In this document: in pieces, positions 62,689 through 64,000 of the stretch
Layout of the letters: every line of letters begins with the position of its first letter
Position numbering within the stretch: the stretch's first letter is position 1
NCBI RefSeq assembly: GCF_000023125.1
Contig: NC_013037.1
Span: 310,001 to 374,000, forward strand
Length of the DNA stretch: 64,000 nt
Direction: 5' to 3'
Source: Dyadobacter fermentans DSM 18053
GTDB taxonomy: Bacteria > Bacteroidota > Bacteroidia > Cytophagales > Spirosomataceae
Program-made: the position numbers and the translations under genes
The notes under the pieces: model-generated
Seen by the model: the letters and a program-made list of their open reading frames with translations, nothing else
What the model was told of the DNA's origin: nothing
Databases searched by the model: none

Positions 62689-63604
62689 GAGGGATTTCCT
62701 CAAAAAAAGTGGGTTGGTGGCCGCAGCGTGCGGTTTTGCGCCGCTATCCGCCTTCGCCCGGCGCGATTCAGTAGTACAGCTTACAATTCTCCATACCAAC
62801 GACGTACACAGCCGCATCGATCCGTTTCCGATGGACGGCTCGCGCAACCAGGGCCTCGGAGGCGTGGCGCGCAGGGCCGCATTGGTAAAGCAAATCCGCG
62901 CCGAGCAGCCCAATGTGCTTTTACTTGATGCCGGAGATATTTTCCAGGGCACGCCTTACTTCAATTTGTACGGCGGCGAGCTGGAATTCTCGATCATGAG
63001 CCAAATGGGCTACGACGCTGCCACCATGGGCAACCACGACTTCGACAATAGCATCGCCGGCTTCGTGAAGCAACTCCCGCACGCCAATTTCCCGTTCCTG
63101 GTGAGTAACTATGATTTCAGCAACACCGAACTGAAGGGGAGGACGCAGCCTTACAAGATATTCAAAAAACAAGGTCTGAAAATCGGCGTTTTCGGGGTTT
63201 GTATTGAATTGGAAGGGTTGGTGAACAAAAAGAATTACCTGGAAACAGTATACCTCGATCCCATTGCCAAAGCGAACGAAATGGCGGCGCTGCTCAAAAA
63301 TGAGCACCATTGCGACCTGGTGATCTGCCTGTCGCACCTAGGCTACAAATACAAGGAAAACAAAGTCTCCGACCAGGTACTCGCCAAATCCACCCGCAAC
63401 ATCGACCTGATCATCGGCGGCCACACGCACACATTTATGAAAGAACCCGAACACATCCCAAACCTCGACGGCAAAATCACGACCATCAACCAAGTAGGTT
63501 TCGCCGGCATTAACCTCGGCCGCCTGGACTACTTCTTCGACCGCGACCGCGGGGAGAGGAAGATGGTATCGGCGGTGTTGCCGGTACGAGAAAACCTGGC
63601 TTAG
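62663..63604 (+). CDS. 5'-nucleotidase catalytic (metallophosphatase) domain protein, Tat-exported
   Basis: The 313-residue protein starts MEELFQINRRDFLKKSGLVA, a twin-arginine signal. The metallophosphatase motifs are TILHTNDVHSRI, LLDAGDIFQGTP, MGNHDFDNS, and IGGHTHTFMKEP, supplying the two-metal site. It lacks the substrate-binding domain, which is supplied by the upstream gene. Together they hydrolyse nucleotides or UDP-sugars in the periplasm. Such a split layout is common in Bacteroidota. Confidence 0.92.
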   Translation: MEELFQINRRDFLKKSGLVAAACGFAPLSAFARRDSVVQLTILHTNDVHSRIDPFPMDGSRNQGLGGVARRAALVKQIRAEQPNVLLLDAGDIFQGTPYFNLYGGELEFSIMSQMGYDAATMGNHDFDNSIAGFVKQLPHANFPFLVSNYDFSNTELKGRTQPYKIFKKQGLKIGVFGVCIELEGLVNKKNYLETVYLDPIAKANEMAALLKNEHHCDLVICLSHLGYKYKENKVSDQVLAKSTRNIDLIIGGHTHTFMKEPEHIPNLDGKITTINQVGFAGINLGRLDYFFDRDRGERKMVSAVLPVRENLA

Positions 63605-63620
63605 GGCGAATGGGAGGCCC

Positions 63621-63676
63621 GGCGGCTCATTCCCCGTTCCGCGGCAGCTCATTCCCCGTTCCACGGCGGCTCATTC
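63621..63676 (+). repeat. 22-base tandem repeat
   Basis: GGCGGCTCATTCCCCGTTCC plus two bases recurs at 63621 and 63643 (two substitutions) with a partial third copy from 63665 to 63676. It lies between the 5'-nucleotidase stop and the leftward gene and overlaps the latter's stop codon. Confidence 0.75.
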
Positions 63677-64000
63677 AATATGCAAAAACTGCTGCCTCAC
63701 CTTTTCCTCTTCCAGATCCAGCTGGGCGAGGTGTTGGCGGATGATTTCTTCTTCGTAGGTTTCTTTTTTGTTGAATTGATGCAGGATGTGGCGTTTGTGG
63801 TCGAGGAGTTCCTTGTTGATTTCCTGGAAACGGGTGATGTACGCGTGGCCGGCTTCTTCCACTTCCGATTGTTCGACGTGGTCAAGGAAGCCGATGTCGC
63901 TTTCGAGCTTGAATTTCAGGCTTTGCAGTAGTTCGTTGTCATTCACTTCATGCGCAAATTTTGTATTGATCAAATCCAGGGATGCTTTGGCGAGCTTCCG
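63671..64000 (-). CDS. C-terminal tail of a probable CPA1-type cation/proton antiporter, cut by window edge
   Basis: The frame is open from base 64000 to the stop at 63671 and begins RKLAKASLDLINTKF, then a highly charged helical tail (QSLKFKLESDIGFLDHVEQS, HILHQFNKKETYEEEIIRQH). Cytoplasmic tails of Na+/H+ antiporters in Bacteroidota look like this, but the transmembrane domain is outside the window, so the assignment is tentative. The apparent TTG at 63973 is an internal leucine, not a start. Confidence 0.45.
   Translation of the reverse strand, partial: RKLAKASLDLINTKFAHEVNDNELLQSLKFKLESDIGFLDHVEQSEVEEAGHAYITRFQEINKELLDHKRHILHQFNKKETYEEEIIRQHLAQLDLEEEKVRQQFLHIE

Noticed and set aside
1..64000. 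tRNA, rRNA, CRISPR array, IS element or prophage
   Set aside because: No tRNA-like cloverleaf, regular spacer-repeat array, transposase or phage gene was recognised while reading both strands.

Overview
The window is about 55% G+C chromosomal DNA from a member of the Bacteroidota, most likely a Cytophagales bacterium close to Dyadobacter/Spirosoma. The reasons are: two SusC/SusD outer-membrane uptake pairs, many lipoproteins and Tat-exported oxidoreductases, a secreted M43 protease with a type IX secretion (T9SS) C-terminal tail, A-rich leaders in place of Shine-Dalgarno sites, and several promoters matching the Bacteroidota consensus TTTG-N(17-23)-TAnnTTTG. The lineage is inferred from gene content. 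No rRNA, tRNA, CRISPR array, insertion sequence or prophage was recognised, so most of this looks like ordinary chromosome with a rich glycan-degradation layer.

Layout. 1-5121: the start of topB (running off the left edge), a small secreted protein, an OmpR-type response regulator with its histidine kinase, a UspA-like protein and a bestrophin channel. 5166-15061: an exported hypothetical protein, a 1286-residue fusion of DUF6807, dehydrogenase propeller, HEAT and cytochrome c parts, a HicA/HicB toxin-antitoxin pair with a clear promoter-operator, YdeI and glyoxalase-fold genes, a two-domain thioredoxin-like protein, and a Tat-exported sugar isomerase. 15083-18714: a BlaI/BlaR1-type repressor and M56 protease pair with a palindromic operator, followed by a GH5 enzyme. 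18715-25429: small metabolic enzymes, a phosphotransferase, a GNAT enzyme, a large PAS histidine kinase, a DUF1080 lipoprotein and a DinB-fold protein. 25563-34292: a Gfo/Idh/MocA oxidoreductase, an esterase and an SDR dehydrogenase, then a SusC/SusD pair. 34560-46057: a PepSY-like protein, two cytochrome-c-linked sugar dehydrogenases, three unrecognised genes, two hydrolases, an aldo/keto reductase and a sialate O-acetylesterase. 46187-50833: an ABC exporter with three family-2 glycosyltransferases. 51099-55707: a probable DACNV/diadenylate-cyclase-type protein, DNA polymerase IV and a T9SS metalloprotease. 56697-63604: a second SusC/SusD pair followed by a 5'-nucleotidase split over two genes. 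63671-64000: the C-terminal end of a probable cation/proton antiporter.

How the genes may work together. Much of the window is extracytoplasmic carbohydrate chemistry: SusC/SusD import; GH5, acetylesterase and esterase activities; and a set of Tat-exported oxidoreductases and isomerases together with a DUF1080 hydrolase. That set resembles the 3-keto-glycoside route of glycan cleavage. The quinoprotein and cytochrome c dehydrogenases could pass electrons from sugar oxidation to the respiratory chain. The most unusual items are the DACNV/DAC-like protein at 51099, the BlaR1-like protease whose sensor region is a long heptad-repeat coiled coil (15556), the large heme fusion protein (6235), the second SusC with a proline/alanine-rich stalk (56697), and a run of three unrecognised genes (36833-38834).
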